A stretch of DNA of 64,000 nucleotides from DASWJQ01 sp036397095 (GTDB taxonomy: Bacteria; Chloroflexota; Anaerolineae; Anaerolineales; E44-bin32). Shown here one piece after another: positions 49,119-57,839 of this stretch. The stretch's first letter is position 1, and each line of letters begins with the position of its first letter. The translations under genes were made by a program, and so were the position numbers. The notes beneath the pieces are model-generated. The model did no database searches. It saw only the letters and a program-made list of their open reading frames with translations, and was not told the DNA's origin. Location: the NCBI GenBank assembly GCA_036397095.1, contig DASWJQ010000039.1:1-64000 (forward strand), written 5' to 3'.

Positions 49119-49939
49119 GTCCGCTGTACAAGGCGCCGTCAGAGCACGGCCACCACACTGTGTTTAAGCCTGGCCAGGACGGCATCGAGTGGCTTGGCCT
49201 TGATATGCTCCGTCTGAAAGCCGGCGAGAGATGGCAAGGTTCCTTCGGCCAGGTCGAGACTGCTTTCGTGATCCTGGGCGGCCGCTGCCATCTCACCCTG
49301 GCCGGCCCCCAGCCCAATACATGGCACAACTTGGGCGGCCGGGCCGACGTCTTTAGCGGCGCCGGCACCACCGTCTACCTGCCGCCTAAGGCCGAGATCG
49401 AGGTCGAGGCCGTCAGCGGGCTGGAAGTTGCGCTGGCCAGCTCACCGTGCGACGTAGAACTGCCGCCAGTTGTGATCGGACCAGATGACGTCAAAGTGAT
49501 CTCGGCTGGCGCCTCGAACTGGCGCCGCGACGTTCGGCTGATGATTCCGCCGGGCTCCCCCATCAGCCAGCGCATGATCGTCGGCGAAACGCTCAACCCG
49601 CCAGGCAATTGGTCGGGCGTGCCGCCGCACAAGCACGACCTGAACTCCGACATTGAGAACTTCCTCGAGGAGTTCTACCTGTTCAAGGCCAGGCCGGGCG
49701 ACGGCTACGGGGTCCAACTGATGTACCACGATGACCAGGGCGAAGGCCTGCTGGTTGGCGACAACAGGGTCAGCGTTATGCTCAAGGGCTACCACCCGAC
49801 GGTGGCCGCCCCCGGCGTTACCCTGTGCTACCTGTGGGTGCTGGCCGGCGAGGTGAAGGACTACGACATCACGATCGATCCGCGCTTCGGCTGGGTCGCC
49901 CAGACCGAATCCGTGCTGCGCGAGAACCGCAACGGCTAG
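49115..49939 (+). CDS. 5-deoxy-glucuronate isomerase-like protein (IolB family)
   Basis: A bicupin of 274 residues. The N-terminal cupin has AGERWQGSFGQVETAFVILGG and VFSGAGTTVYLPPKAEIEVE; the second cupin has GNWSGVPPHKHDL, ENFLEEFYLFKA and KGYHPTVAAPGVTLCYLWVL, with the His and Glu metal ligands of IolB. In inositol breakdown IolB converts 5-deoxy-glucuronate to a keto acid, but iolC, iolD and a recognisable iolG/iolE set are absent here. It overlaps the previous gene by four bases, and its ribosome site AAGGAGG lies inside that gene. It may isomerise a related deoxy-uronate or keto-sugar acid. Confidence 0.87.
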   Translation: MSPLYKAPSEHGHHTVFKPGQDGIEWLGLDMLRLKAGERWQGSFGQVETAFVILGGRCHLTLAGPQPNTWHNLGGRADVFSGAGTTVYLPPKAEIEVEAVSGLEVALASSPCDVELPPVVIGPDDVKVISAGASNWRRDVRLMIPPGSPISQRMIVGETLNPPGNWSGVPPHKHDLNSDIENFLEEFYLFKARPGDGYGVQLMYHDDQGEGLLVGDNRVSVMLKGYHPTVAAPGVTLCYLWVLAGEVKDYDITIDPRFGWVAQTESVLRENRNG

Positions 49940-49948
49940 GGCGGGACG

Positions 49949-50848
49949 ATGGCCAAGACCTTTCAACCCCGCGGCATCATCCCGGCGATGGTCACGCCGC
50001 TGACCAGCGACGACACGATCGACGTCGCCGGCCTGACCGCCCTGACCCGCCACCTGATCGAAGGCGGCTGTCATGGCTTGTTCAGCGTCGGCAGCCAAGG
50101 GGAGTTCTGGGCGTTGACGGCCGAGGAAAAACAGCTGACCTGGGAAACGGTCGTGGCCGAGACCAACGGCCAGATCCCGGTGTACGCCGGCAGCAACGCC
50201 GTCACCACTCGCGAAGCGGTCGTCCTGACGCAGCTGGCCGAGCGCTGCGGCGTAGACGCCGTGTCGGTGCTCACACCGTTTTTCATATCACCGACCGATG
50301 ATCAACTGTTCGCCCATTACCGGGCGATTGCTGACGCCAGTTCCCTGCCGGTCGTCCTGTACGCCAACCCGGCCCGCACGGCCGTCAAGCTGTCCGTCGA
50401 TCTGGTCGCCCGGCTGGCCGAAGTGCCGGGGATCGTCGGCATTAAGGACTCGAGCGGCGATTTGGGCCTGACCGCCGCCTACATCGGTGCCGTTCCCGCC
50501 ACCTTTTCCGTCTTGATGGGCAACGACGCACTGATCCTGGCCAGTCTGATTTACGGCACCAAGGGCGCCATCGCCGCCACCGCCAACGTCGTGCCGGACA
50601 TGGTGGTGGCCATCTACGACCTGTTCTTGCAGGGAGACATTGGCGGGGCCCGCCAGGCGCAGGACCGGCTGGCAGCGCTGCGGCGGGCCTTCACCTGGGG
50701 CACCTTCCCCGTGGTTATCAAAGAAGCACTGGACTTGATCGGGCTGCCGGCCGGACCGGCGCGGGCCCCGGTCGGTCCCCTTACCGACGACCAACGCCAG
50801 CGGCTGCGCCAGCTGCTGGTCAGCCTGGATCAGGCTGTTGTCGCCTGA
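49949..50848 (+). CDS. Dihydrodipicolinate synthase/N-acetylneuraminate lyase family protein
   Basis: Class I (Schiff-base) aldolase or dehydratase, 299 residues. GLFSVGSQGEFWALTAEEK holds the GxxGE pyruvate-binding loop (as GSQGE), Y138 in VVLYANP and K166 in GIKDSSGD are the catalytic pair. Biosynthetic dapA has GTTGE and stands with lysine genes; here the setting is catabolic. A 2-keto-3-deoxy-sugar-acid aldolase or a 5-keto-4-deoxy-glucarate-type dehydratase is therefore more likely. Product pyruvate or a keto-semialdehyde could feed the downstream dehydrogenases. Confidence 0.9.
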   Translation: MAKTFQPRGIIPAMVTPLTSDDTIDVAGLTALTRHLIEGGCHGLFSVGSQGEFWALTAEEKQLTWETVVAETNGQIPVYAGSNAVTTREAVVLTQLAERCGVDAVSVLTPFFISPTDDQLFAHYRAIADASSLPVVLYANPARTAVKLSVDLVARLAEVPGIVGIKDSSGDLGLTAAYIGAVPATFSVLMGNDALILASLIYGTKGAIAATANVVPDMVVAIYDLFLQGDIGGARQAQDRLAALRRAFTWGTFPVVIKEALDLIGLPAGPARAPVGPLTDDQRQRLRQLLVSLDQAVVA

Positions 50849-50881
50849 CCGGCCTGTGACATAAGGGAGACGATTGCGCTC

Positions 50882-51928
50882 ATGAAGATGAAGGCCGTTC
50901 GCAAAACCAGGGCAGAGCCGGGGCTGGACCTGGTTGAGATCGAGGTCCCTCGGATCCAGCCGGACGAAGTGCTGGTCAAGGTCGAAGCCACTGCCATCTG
51001 TGGCACCGATGTCCACTTTTACAACTGGGACGCATTTGCCCAGTCCAAGCTCAAGCCGCCAATCACACTCGGCCACGAATTCGCCGGGGAAATTGTCGAA
51101 GTTGGTGCGCAGGTCGCCGGGTACCAGCTTGGCGACTACGTGGCGGCCGATAGCCACATTGTCGACAGCGTTTGCGCCATGTGCCGGATGGGACTACAGC
51201 ACATCTGCCAAAACCTGAAGATCTTCGGCAACGAGGTCGACGGCAGCTTTGCCGAGTACGTCGCCGTCCCCGAAACCTCGCTCTGGCGCCTGTCACGCGA
51301 CGTCCCGTCGGAGATCGGCGCCATTATGGAACCGCTGGGTGGCGCTGTGCAGGCCGTATTGATTGAACCGGTGACGGCCCAGAACGTGGTCATCTTTGGC
51401 GATGGGCCCATCGGCTTGTTCGCCGTCGGTGTGGCCAAGGCGGCCGGCGCCCGCAGTGTCACCATGGTCGGCGTCATTGAAACCCGCCTCGAGATCGCCA
51501 AGCAGATGGGCGCAGACCGTGTCTTCAACAACCGGGAGGGGGAGGTTGATCCGGTCGAGGCCATTATGCAGGCAACCGGCGGCCTCGGCGCCGATGTGGT
51601 CATCGAGATGTCGGGGGCGCCCCAGGCGTTCCGGCAGGCCTTCGATACCGTGCGCAAAGGGGGGCGTGTCAGCCTGTTTGGCATTTCATCCGATCCGATG
51701 ACATTCGACTTCAACTACACCGTAATCCTGCGCCAGGTGCGCGTCTTTGGTGTGGCCGGCCGCCACATGTGGGACACCTGGTTCATGATGGACGGTTTGC
51801 TGGCCTCGGGCAAGCTCGATCCGAGGCCGGTCATCACCTGCGAACTCAAGCTCGAGGACTTCGACAAGGGATTTGAGCAGATGGTTTCGAAGGAGTGCGG
51901 CAAGGTCATTCTGCGGCCGTTTGCCTAG
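50882..51928 (+). CDS. Zinc-dependent medium-chain dehydrogenase (Tdh/sorbitol dehydrogenase-like)
   Basis: An MDR enzyme of 348 residues. Catalytic zinc ligands: C40 in AICGTDVHF and H65-E66 in GHEFAGE. The NAD motif FGDGPIGLFAVGVAKAAGA is near 170. The structural zinc lobe is unusual: C98, C101 and C109 are kept but the first of the four cysteines is Asp (position 95, HIVDSVCAMC), so this zinc may be absent or held differently. Likely oxidises a secondary hydroxyl of the sugar or of a derived acid. Confidence 0.9.
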   Translation: MKMKAVRKTRAEPGLDLVEIEVPRIQPDEVLVKVEATAICGTDVHFYNWDAFAQSKLKPPITLGHEFAGEIVEVGAQVAGYQLGDYVAADSHIVDSVCAMCRMGLQHICQNLKIFGNEVDGSFAEYVAVPETSLWRLSRDVPSEIGAIMEPLGGAVQAVLIEPVTAQNVVIFGDGPIGLFAVGVAKAAGARSVTMVGVIETRLEIAKQMGADRVFNNREGEVDPVEAIMQATGGLGADVVIEMSGAPQAFRQAFDTVRKGGRVSLFGISSDPMTFDFNYTVILRQVRVFGVAGRHMWDTWFMMDGLLASGKLDPRPVITCELKLEDFDKGFEQMVSKECGKVILRPFA

Positions 51929-51958
51929 GCCGGAAGACGCAGTCACAAGGAGCGTGCA

Positions 51959-53104
51959 ATGGAGACCGACGGAAAGATCAACTACGACGACATCCAGATT
52001 GTGGGCGACGGCCGCGGCACGATGCAGGGCGACTACCTGCTCAACAAGGACCGTCCGATGGACCGCACCCGCTGGCTGCTCGAGTGCTTCCCCGAATGGG
52101 GCCGCTACCTGAACCGCCAAATCGAGGAAACGGTCGTCGAGAAGGGCACCTACGCCATGTGGTGGACCGGCGGTATGGGCTTCGTGCTCAAGTCGCCCGG
52201 CGGCGCAGTGCTGCTGGTCGACAACTACGCCGGTCCGGCTCACTACACCGAGTACGAGTACTGCGGCGTGTGCCGCACCTCGGGCTCGCCAACGATCGAC
52301 TGGCTGCGGCTCAACCCGCAAGTGATCGACATCTTCGGCTTCGAAACGCTGGACGCTGTGTTCTGCAGCCACCAGCACGCCGACCACACCGACATCTACA
52401 CGCTGAAGGCCGCCACCCAGACGACCGAGGCCCAGTTTTATGCCCCCTTGTCGTCGGTCGAGCGCATGCGCAATTTCAAGGTGCCGGAAGATCGCATTAC
52501 TGTCGTGCGGCCCGGCCAGTCGTACAAGATCAAGGACGTCGAAGTCCAGATCCTGCCCAATTACGACCGTATCGCCACCATGACCGGCGGCCCCGGCGTC
52601 GAGGTTCAACCGGGCGTGCGCCGGCCCTACGACGACGTCGCCGTCACCTTCTTTTTCAAGTTCCCCGGCGGCGTCAATCTGTGCCACCTGGCCGACACCC
52701 TGTTCCAGAACGCCTACGTTACCTTCAAGCAGTACGACGTCGACGTAATTACATTCAATATCGGTTCGAATGCCCCCGGCGCCACCGACAAGATGACCCC
52801 CTGGGACTCGGTGCGGGTGGCCGAAGCCATCGGCGCCAAGGTGCTTATGCCGATGCACTGGGACAACTGGGGCAACACCTACATCGATCCGGCGACCGTT
52901 CCGATGGTCGCTGACAAGATCTTGCCGCAGGCCAAGGTGGTGATTCCGGCCTGGGGCGTAAAGTGGGTCTACCCGGCCCAGGCCGGCATCGGCCGCATGC
53001 GCTGGCCCGACTGGCGCGAGCGCTACCGGCCCGAGCACTCGTGGGAGTATGGCCAGCCGGCGCAAGAGGCGGCCGACGCCCGCGGCGAGTTCATCCCGTA
53101 CTAG
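51959..53104 (+). CDS. UlaG-like metallo-beta-lactamase-fold lactonase
   Basis: A 381-residue hydrolase resembling L-ascorbate-6-phosphate lactonase. Similarity extends along the chain: GTYAMWWTGGMGFVLKSPGG, IDIFGFETLDAVFCSHQHAD with the metal motif HQHADH (138-143), DRITVVRPGQSYKIKDVEVQ, NLCHLADTLFQNAYV (third ligand region), APGATDKMTPWDSVRVAEAI and KVLMPMHWDNWGN. There is no phosphotransferase system; the associated importer is ABC-type, so the substrate should be an unphosphorylated or kinase-generated lactone. It may open the lactone formed by the oxidoreductases of this cluster. Confidence 0.82.
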   Translation: METDGKINYDDIQIVGDGRGTMQGDYLLNKDRPMDRTRWLLECFPEWGRYLNRQIEETVVEKGTYAMWWTGGMGFVLKSPGGAVLLVDNYAGPAHYTEYEYCGVCRTSGSPTIDWLRLNPQVIDIFGFETLDAVFCSHQHADHTDIYTLKAATQTTEAQFYAPLSSVERMRNFKVPEDRITVVRPGQSYKIKDVEVQILPNYDRIATMTGGPGVEVQPGVRRPYDDVAVTFFFKFPGGVNLCHLADTLFQNAYVTFKQYDVDVITFNIGSNAPGATDKMTPWDSVRVAEAIGAKVLMPMHWDNWGNTYIDPATVPMVADKILPQAKVVIPAWGVKWVYPAQAGIGRMRWPDWRERYRPEHSWEYGQPAQEAADARGEFIPY

Positions 53105-53135
53105 CCATGATGTCCAACGGATTGAGGTTCAACCC

Positions 53136-54047
53136 GTGCCCGCGTTGACAAAAGTCGGATTCATCGGCCTGGGCCTGATGGGCGCGCCGATGGCGGCCAA
53201 CATCGCCCGCGCCGGCTACCCGCTGACGGTCTACAACCGGTCGGCGGACAAGGCCAAGCCACTTTTGGCGCTGGGGGCTTCGCTGGCGGACACACCGGCG
53301 GCGCTCGCCGCCGCCAGCAATGTCGTCATCAGCATGTTGGCCGATGCCGCCGCCGTCCACCAGGTTGCCTTCGGCGCCGGTGGTCTGACCAGCATCCCCG
53401 GCGGCTGCCTGACCGACATGAGCACGATTGCCCCCGACCAATCTCAGGAGCACGCCCGCCGTTTGGCAGAACACGGGTGGTCGATGATCGACGCCCCCGT
53501 CATCGGCAGCACAGGCCCGGCCGAGGCCGGCACCCTGGGCATCCTGTCCGGCGGCGAGCTTGACCTGGTCGAACAACACCGGGATCTGCTTGAAACCCTG
53601 GGCGCGCTCCACTACCTGGGCGCCCAGGGCGCCGGCGCGCTGGCCAAGATGTGCTTCAACTTGATGGTGGCCGCCCAGGTTGGCTCGCTGGCCGAAGCCA
53701 TGTTCTTAGGGGCCGCCGGTGGACTGGACATTGGCCAACTGGCCGACATCATCAGCGGCAGTGGCATCGCCTCCAGTTTGATCCAGCGCAAAGCGGCCAA
53801 TATGGTCGCCGGCGACTTCCCGCCGGCTTTCCCGCTCAACCATATGCAGAAGGACCTGGGCTTAATGATCCGCACTTCGGACCGGCTCGGTGCCTTCCTG
53901 CCGGGCACAGCCAGTTATCACCAGCTTTACAGCGCCGCCCGCGGCAAGGGAATGGGTGACCTCGACTTCTCGGCGGTCTACCGTTTCTTGGTCGGGGCCG
54001 TCAGCAACGGCCAGCCGGCGGCATCATCGGACTTACGAGGAGACTAG
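53136..54047 (+). CDS. Beta-hydroxyacid dehydrogenase (GarR/3-hydroxyisobutyrate dehydrogenase type)
   Basis: NAD(P)-dependent reductase of 303 residues. The N-terminal motif KVGFIGLGLMGAPMAANIAR, the substrate loop DAPVIGSTGPAEAGTLGILS, and catalytic Lys in GAGALAKMCFNLMVA are those of tartronate-semialdehyde reductases and 3-hydroxyisobutyrate dehydrogenases. The C-terminal domain has FPPAFPLNHMQKDLGLMIRT. The GTG at 53136 follows TTGAGG; TTG 53145 is a minor alternative. Paired with the hydroxypyruvate-isomerase-like gene it could convert tartronate semialdehyde to glycerate. Confidence 0.9.
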   Translation: MPALTKVGFIGLGLMGAPMAANIARAGYPLTVYNRSADKAKPLLALGASLADTPAALAAASNVVISMLADAAAVHQVAFGAGGLTSIPGGCLTDMSTIAPDQSQEHARRLAEHGWSMIDAPVIGSTGPAEAGTLGILSGGELDLVEQHRDLLETLGALHYLGAQGAGALAKMCFNLMVAAQVGSLAEAMFLGAAGGLDIGQLADIISGSGIASSLIQRKAANMVAGDFPPAFPLNHMQKDLGLMIRTSDRLGAFLPGTASYHQLYSAARGKGMGDLDFSAVYRFLVGAVSNGQPAASSDLRGD

Positions 54048-54050
54048 GCA

Positions 54051-54932
54051 ATGGCATCAACCAAGCAAGAAGTCCTTTACTTCGCACCCGCCAGCCTGGA
54101 AGCGGCCCTCGAACTATTGGACCAGCACGCTGGCAAACTAAACGTGCTGGCGGGCGGCACCGACCTGGTGCGGGATATGAACCTCAAGTTCAAGGTCCCG
54201 CCTGGCTTCATGTGGATCGGCAAGATCGGGCTGGAGTACGTCGAACGCCAGAACGGTCATCTGCGGGTTGGGGCCGCCACCCGCATGCAGACCGCCGGCA
54301 GTTCCGAAGTGCTGCGCCAGCAGGGCGCCGCCGTCGCCCGGGCCGCCGGCAAGCTGGCCAGTCCGCCAGTGCGTTCGCTGGCCACCCTGGGCGGCAATCT
54401 GGTCAACGCCTCTCCGGGCGCCGACACCGCCTGCGCCTTGCTCGGATTGGGCGCCGAGGTCGTGCTCACATCCAAGGGCGGCAGCCGGACGGTTCTGCTC
54501 GAGGCGTTCTTCACCGGCCCCGGCGAGACGGTCATCAAGCCCAACGAGCTGATGACCGAGATCGTGTTCAAGCCAACCGGCAAGGGGCAGGGCTCGGCCT
54601 ACGCCAAGGTCGGGCGCCGTCAGGCGATGACGCTGGCGGTGCTCAACGCCGCCGCTCGCGTCGAGCTTGATGGCGATGGAAAATGCAGCGATGTTCGCAT
54701 CGCCGTCGGCGCTGCCGCGCCGACCCCGCTGCGGGCGGTCGAAGCCGAAACGCTGCTGCGCGGCCAGCCCTGGACGGAAGAGGCCATTGAGGCCGCCGCC
54801 GCCAAGGCCGCCGAAGAGATCAAACCGATCGATGATGTACACGGCACCGCCTGGTACCGGCGTAAGTTGGCCCGCGTTTTGGTCGGGCGCACCTTGCGCG
54901 AGGCCGGCGAGATCGCCCAAGGAGCGAGGTAG
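54051..54932 (+). CDS. Molybdenum hydroxylase FAD subunit (CoxM/XdhB type)
   Basis: Electron-transfer subunit of a xanthine-dehydrogenase-family enzyme, 293 residues (family about 290). FAD-binding motifs are LAGGTDLVRDMNLK (33-46) and TLGGNLVNASPGADTACALL (112-131). The C-terminal CO-dehydrogenase flavoprotein domain starts near 175 (AYAKVGRRQAMTLAVLNAAA). It is three bases behind the previous stop and six bases ahead of the iron-sulfur subunit gene, in the order FAD, FeS, Mo. Confidence 0.95.
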   Translation: MASTKQEVLYFAPASLEAALELLDQHAGKLNVLAGGTDLVRDMNLKFKVPPGFMWIGKIGLEYVERQNGHLRVGAATRMQTAGSSEVLRQQGAAVARAAGKLASPPVRSLATLGGNLVNASPGADTACALLGLGAEVVLTSKGGSRTVLLEAFFTGPGETVIKPNELMTEIVFKPTGKGQGSAYAKVGRRQAMTLAVLNAAARVELDGDGKCSDVRIAVGAAAPTPLRAVEAETLLRGQPWTEEAIEAAAAKAAEEIKPIDDVHGTAWYRRKLARVLVGRTLREAGEIAQGAR

Positions 54933-54938
54933 ACACCG

Positions 54939-55409
54939 ATGGACTACCCGATCAAGTTCACCCTTAACAGCGCCGAAGTCGAAGTGGAAGCGCCGGCCAC
55001 CATCAACTTGCTGCGCTTGCTGCGCGACTACCTCGATGTCACCGGCCCCAAGTTTGGTTGCGAGCAAGGCAACTGCGGCGCCTGTACCGTGCATATTGAC
55101 GGCGAAGCCGCCAACGCCTGCCTGGTTCACGGCCTGACAATCGACGGGCGTGAAGTGACCACTGTTGAGGGGCTGGGAACGATGGAGGCGCCCGATCCAC
55201 TGCAGCTGGCTTTCTACGAGCATTACGGCGCCCAGTGCGGCTTCTGCACGCCGGGCATGCTGATGGCCTCCAAGGCCCTGCTCGACCATAACCCCCACCC
55301 CACGCGCGACGACGTGGTTGAAGCCATCGTCGGCAACGTCTGCCGCTGCACCGGCTACAACAAGATCATCGAATCGGTGCTAGCAGCGGCCGACGCGGCG
55401 CGCGAATAG
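54939..55409 (+). CDS. Molybdenum hydroxylase 2Fe-2S subunit (CoxS type)
   Basis: Carries two [2Fe-2S] clusters, 156 residues. The plant-ferredoxin-type domain has C41, C46, C49 and C61 (GCEQGNCGACTVHIDGEA then ACLVH). The helical domain has QCGFCTPGM and VGNVCRCTGYNKIIE. All eight cysteines are present. Electrons pass from molybdenum through these clusters to FAD. Confidence 0.96.
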   Translation: MDYPIKFTLNSAEVEVEAPATINLLRLLRDYLDVTGPKFGCEQGNCGACTVHIDGEAANACLVHGLTIDGREVTTVEGLGTMEAPDPLQLAFYEHYGAQCGFCTPGMLMASKALLDHNPHPTRDDVVEAIVGNVCRCTGYNKIIESVLAAADAARE

Positions 55410-55426
55410 GCCGAGGGAGGACAACC

Positions 55427-56737
55427 ATGACCGAACACAAGTATGTAGGCCAGCGGCTGCCGCGCTACGACGGCATGCAGCATGTCACCGGCAAGACCCA
55501 GTTCGTCGGCGACATGCGGATGCACGGCATGCTCTACGTCAAAGCCTGGCGATCCCCGGTGGCCTCGGCCACCATTAGCCGGATCGATGTCAGCCAGGCG
55601 AAGGCACTTCCCGGTGTGGTCGCCGTCATCACCCATGAGCAAGTGCCCAATAACCGCTACGGCTTTGCCGGCGACTTTCCGGTCCTGGCCGACACGGAAA
55701 TCCGCTACAAGGGTCAGGAAGTGGCGGCCGTTGCCGCCGAGACCGAGGAGATCGCCCGCCAAGCCGTCGAACTGATCAAGGTCGACTACAAGGAACGGCC
55801 GGCCGTCCTCGATCCGTTCGAGGCCATGCGGCCCGATTCGGCCAAGGTCAGCCCAACGGGCAACTTCGTGATGTTCGACGGCAAGCCCTACCGGCCGGTG
55901 ATCCGCGGCGATGTCGAGGCCGCCTTCGCACAGGCTGATCACATCATCGAAGGCTACTTCCGTACCGCCGCCCAAGAACATTGCCCGATCGAAACGCAAA
56001 CCAGCGTGGTCCAAACCGACTCGATGGGCCGCACCCACATCCATACCGTCACCCAGGCGGTGTTCTTCAACCAGGGTACGCTGGCATCCATCCTGAAGAA
56101 GCCGCAATCCATGGTTCATATGCTGGGCGGCATCGTCGGGGGCGGTTTCGGCGCCAAGAACGACCCTCACACCGATCACATCTGCGCCGTCCTGTCGCTC
56201 TACACCAACGGGCGGCCGGTGCGTTGGATCTGGACGCGCGAGGAAGAGTTCGTGGCCTCCACCCAACGCGGCGCCACCCACATGTTCTTCAAAGATGCAG
56301 TCACCAACGACGGGCACATCATTGGCCGCCAGGTGCGCAGTGTGCGCGACGGCGGGGCTTATGTGTTGACCAACGACTATGTGGCGGCCAAGCACGCCTT
56401 CGCCGTCTCGGGCCCGTACAACATCCCCAATATCCGGACGCACGCCTATGCCGTCCTGACCAATCGGCGGCCAACCAGTTCGATGCGCGGCTTTGGCATC
56501 TACCAGGCCTCGATTGGCCATGAACTGCAGATCGAGCACATCGCCAAGCAACTGGGGATGGACTCGTGGCGCATCCGGTTCCTCAACGCCGTCCATGACG
56601 GCGATCTGTCCGCGACGCAGGCCGTGCTCAAAAACTGCGGGCTGATCGAATCGCTGCAGCAGACGGCCGAGCGGGCCGGTGTGAAGCTTGACGACGAGTT
56701 TCTACAACTGTCGTCGAAAGCAGTCAGGGAGGCATAA
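55427..56737 (+). CDS. Molybdenum hydroxylase large subunit, N-terminal polypeptide
   Basis: First half of a molybdopterin-binding subunit, 436 residues. It covers the aldehyde oxidase a/b hammerhead domain (about 15-125) and the first molybdopterin domain: AAQEHCPIETQTSVVQ, MLGGIVGGGFGAKND (GGGFGAK at 238-244) and TSSMRGFGIYQASIGHELQI. It ends cleanly with TAA, and the next gene starts at the very next base with its own ribosome site inside this gene. A single-chain subunit would be about 770-800 residues; the two parts add up to 789. Nicotinate dehydrogenase of Eubacterium barkeri has the same kind of split. CODH is unlikely because its active-site AYRCSFR loop is not seen. Confidence 0.92.
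   Translation: MTEHKYVGQRLPRYDGMQHVTGKTQFVGDMRMHGMLYVKAWRSPVASATISRIDVSQAKALPGVVAVITHEQVPNNRYGFAGDFPVLADTEIRYKGQEVAAVAAETEEIARQAVELIKVDYKERPAVLDPFEAMRPDSAKVSPTGNFVMFDGKPYRPVIRGDVEAAFAQADHIIEGYFRTAAQEHCPIETQTSVVQTDSMGRTHIHTVTQAVFFNQGTLASILKKPQSMVHMLGGIVGGGFGAKNDPHTDHICAVLSLYTNGRPVRWIWTREEEFVASTQRGATHMFFKDAVTNDGHIIGRQVRSVRDGGAYVLTNDYVAAKHAFAVSGPYNIPNIRTHAYAVLTNRRPTSSMRGFGIYQASIGHELQIEHIAKQLGMDSWRIRFLNAVHDGDLSATQAVLKNCGLIESLQQTAERAGVKLDDEFLQLSSKAVREA
56726..56732 (+). promoter_or_regulatory. Internal ribosome binding site for the second large-subunit polypeptide
   Basis: AGGGAGG lies five bases before the ATG at 56738, inside the last codons of the preceding gene. It supports deliberate separate translation rather than a mutation that split one gene. 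Confidence 0.8.
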
Positions 56738-57799
56738 ATGGCGAAGAAACGAGGCGTAGGCATCTCCGCCGTCTGGTATCCAACCGGCATGAGCGGCGGC
56801 GGCGATCCCAGCCAGGCCATCATCAAGATGCAGCCGGACGGCAGCGTGGATGTGTTGATTGGCACGGTCGATATCGGCCAAGGCGTGCGGACTGTCGTGC
56901 GCCAAATCGCCGCCGAGGAACTGGGCGTGCCGATCGAGCGAGTAAGCGTGACCGTCGTCGATACGGATTCCAGCCCACTAGACACCGGTACGTTTGCCAG
57001 CCGTGCCACCCACCAGACGGGCAATGCCGTGCTGCAAGCGGCGGCCGAGGCTCGCCAGGTGCTGCTCGAGGTCGGCGCCCAACAACTGGGCGTTGAACCC
57101 GAAGCGTTGGTGCTGGAGAATGACACGGTTGTCGTCAAGGATCACCCCGAGCAGGCCATCCCGATTCCCGACGTGGCCAGTCATGCCACTTGGGCGGAAC
57201 GCCGGCTGATCGCTGGCCGGGGGGCCTTTGGCTGGGCGGTGGCCAAGGTCGACAGTGAAACCGGCCAAGGCGAACCGCTCCACACCATGGCCTACGGCGC
57301 CACCTTGGCCGAGGTCGAGGTCGACACCGAGACCGGCGAGGTCAAGGTGCTCAAGCTGGTCAGCGCTTACGACTGCGGCAAGGCGATCAACCGCTTGCTG
57401 GTCGAAGGCCAAATCGACGGGGGCGCCGCCATGGGCCTGGGGTCGGCCTTGATGGAGGAGCTACACCCCTACTACCCGTCCCTCGAGCACCACCCGACCG
57501 GATTCTTCTCGTACATGCTGCCAACGGCCAAGGACGTACCGCCACTGGAGGCCGTGATCGTCGAGATGAATTCCGACACCGGTCCCTATGGCGCCAAGGG
57601 GATCGGCGAGATGACGGCCAATTCGCAAGCACCGGCCATCATCAACGCCATCCACGACGCTATCGGAGTCTGGATCACCGACATCCCCGCCACCTCGGAA
57701 AAGGTGCTGCGGGCGATCGAGGCCCAGGCCGGCGAAGACATCCAGCCGGGCTATGTACCACCCGAGCCGTACTGGCCGCATGAAGCCATTGCCGGCTGA
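56738..57799 (+). CDS. Molybdenum hydroxylase large subunit, C-terminal polypeptide
   Basis: Second half of the molybdopterin subunit, 353 residues. It has the glycine-rich cofactor contact GTVDIGQGVRTVVRQI (about 42-57), SRATHQTGNAV, and YGAKGIGEMTANSQAPAI, in which E291 corresponds to the catalytic glutamate of the family. The start follows the TAA of the first half without a gap. With the two electron-transfer subunits this makes a four-polypeptide enzyme. Likely substrate: an aldehyde, aldose or N-heterocycle; the surrounding sugar genes favour the first two. Confidence 0.92.
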   Translation: MAKKRGVGISAVWYPTGMSGGGDPSQAIIKMQPDGSVDVLIGTVDIGQGVRTVVRQIAAEELGVPIERVSVTVVDTDSSPLDTGTFASRATHQTGNAVLQAAAEARQVLLEVGAQQLGVEPEALVLENDTVVVKDHPEQAIPIPDVASHATWAERRLIAGRGAFGWAVAKVDSETGQGEPLHTMAYGATLAEVEVDTETGEVKVLKLVSAYDCGKAINRLLVEGQIDGGAAMGLGSALMEELHPYYPSLEHHPTGFFSYMLPTAKDVPPLEAVIVEMNSDTGPYGAKGIGEMTANSQAPAIINAIHDAIGVWITDIPATSEKVLRAIEAQAGEDIQPGYVPPEPYWPHEAIAG

Positions 57800-57839
57800 T
57801 CGAAGCAACTTCCAGATACCGGGAGACGGATTGAGTCCT

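Noticed and set aside
49949..50848. Biosynthetic dapA for lysine
   Set aside because: The pyruvate loop is GSQGE rather than GTTGE, and all neighbours are transport and catabolic genes.
56700..56760. Split molybdenum subunit read as a frameshifted or broken gene
   Set aside because: The two halves have a clean stop, an immediate ATG and a good ribosome site, both keep intact motifs, and the same kind of split is known in nicotinate dehydrogenase. A sequencing error remains possible but is not favoured.
54051..57799. Aerobic CO dehydrogenase (coxMSL)
   Set aside because: Gene order and MoxR/VWA partners are similar, but the large subunit lacks the AYRCSFR active-site loop and is split, so a CO-oxidising role is not supported.
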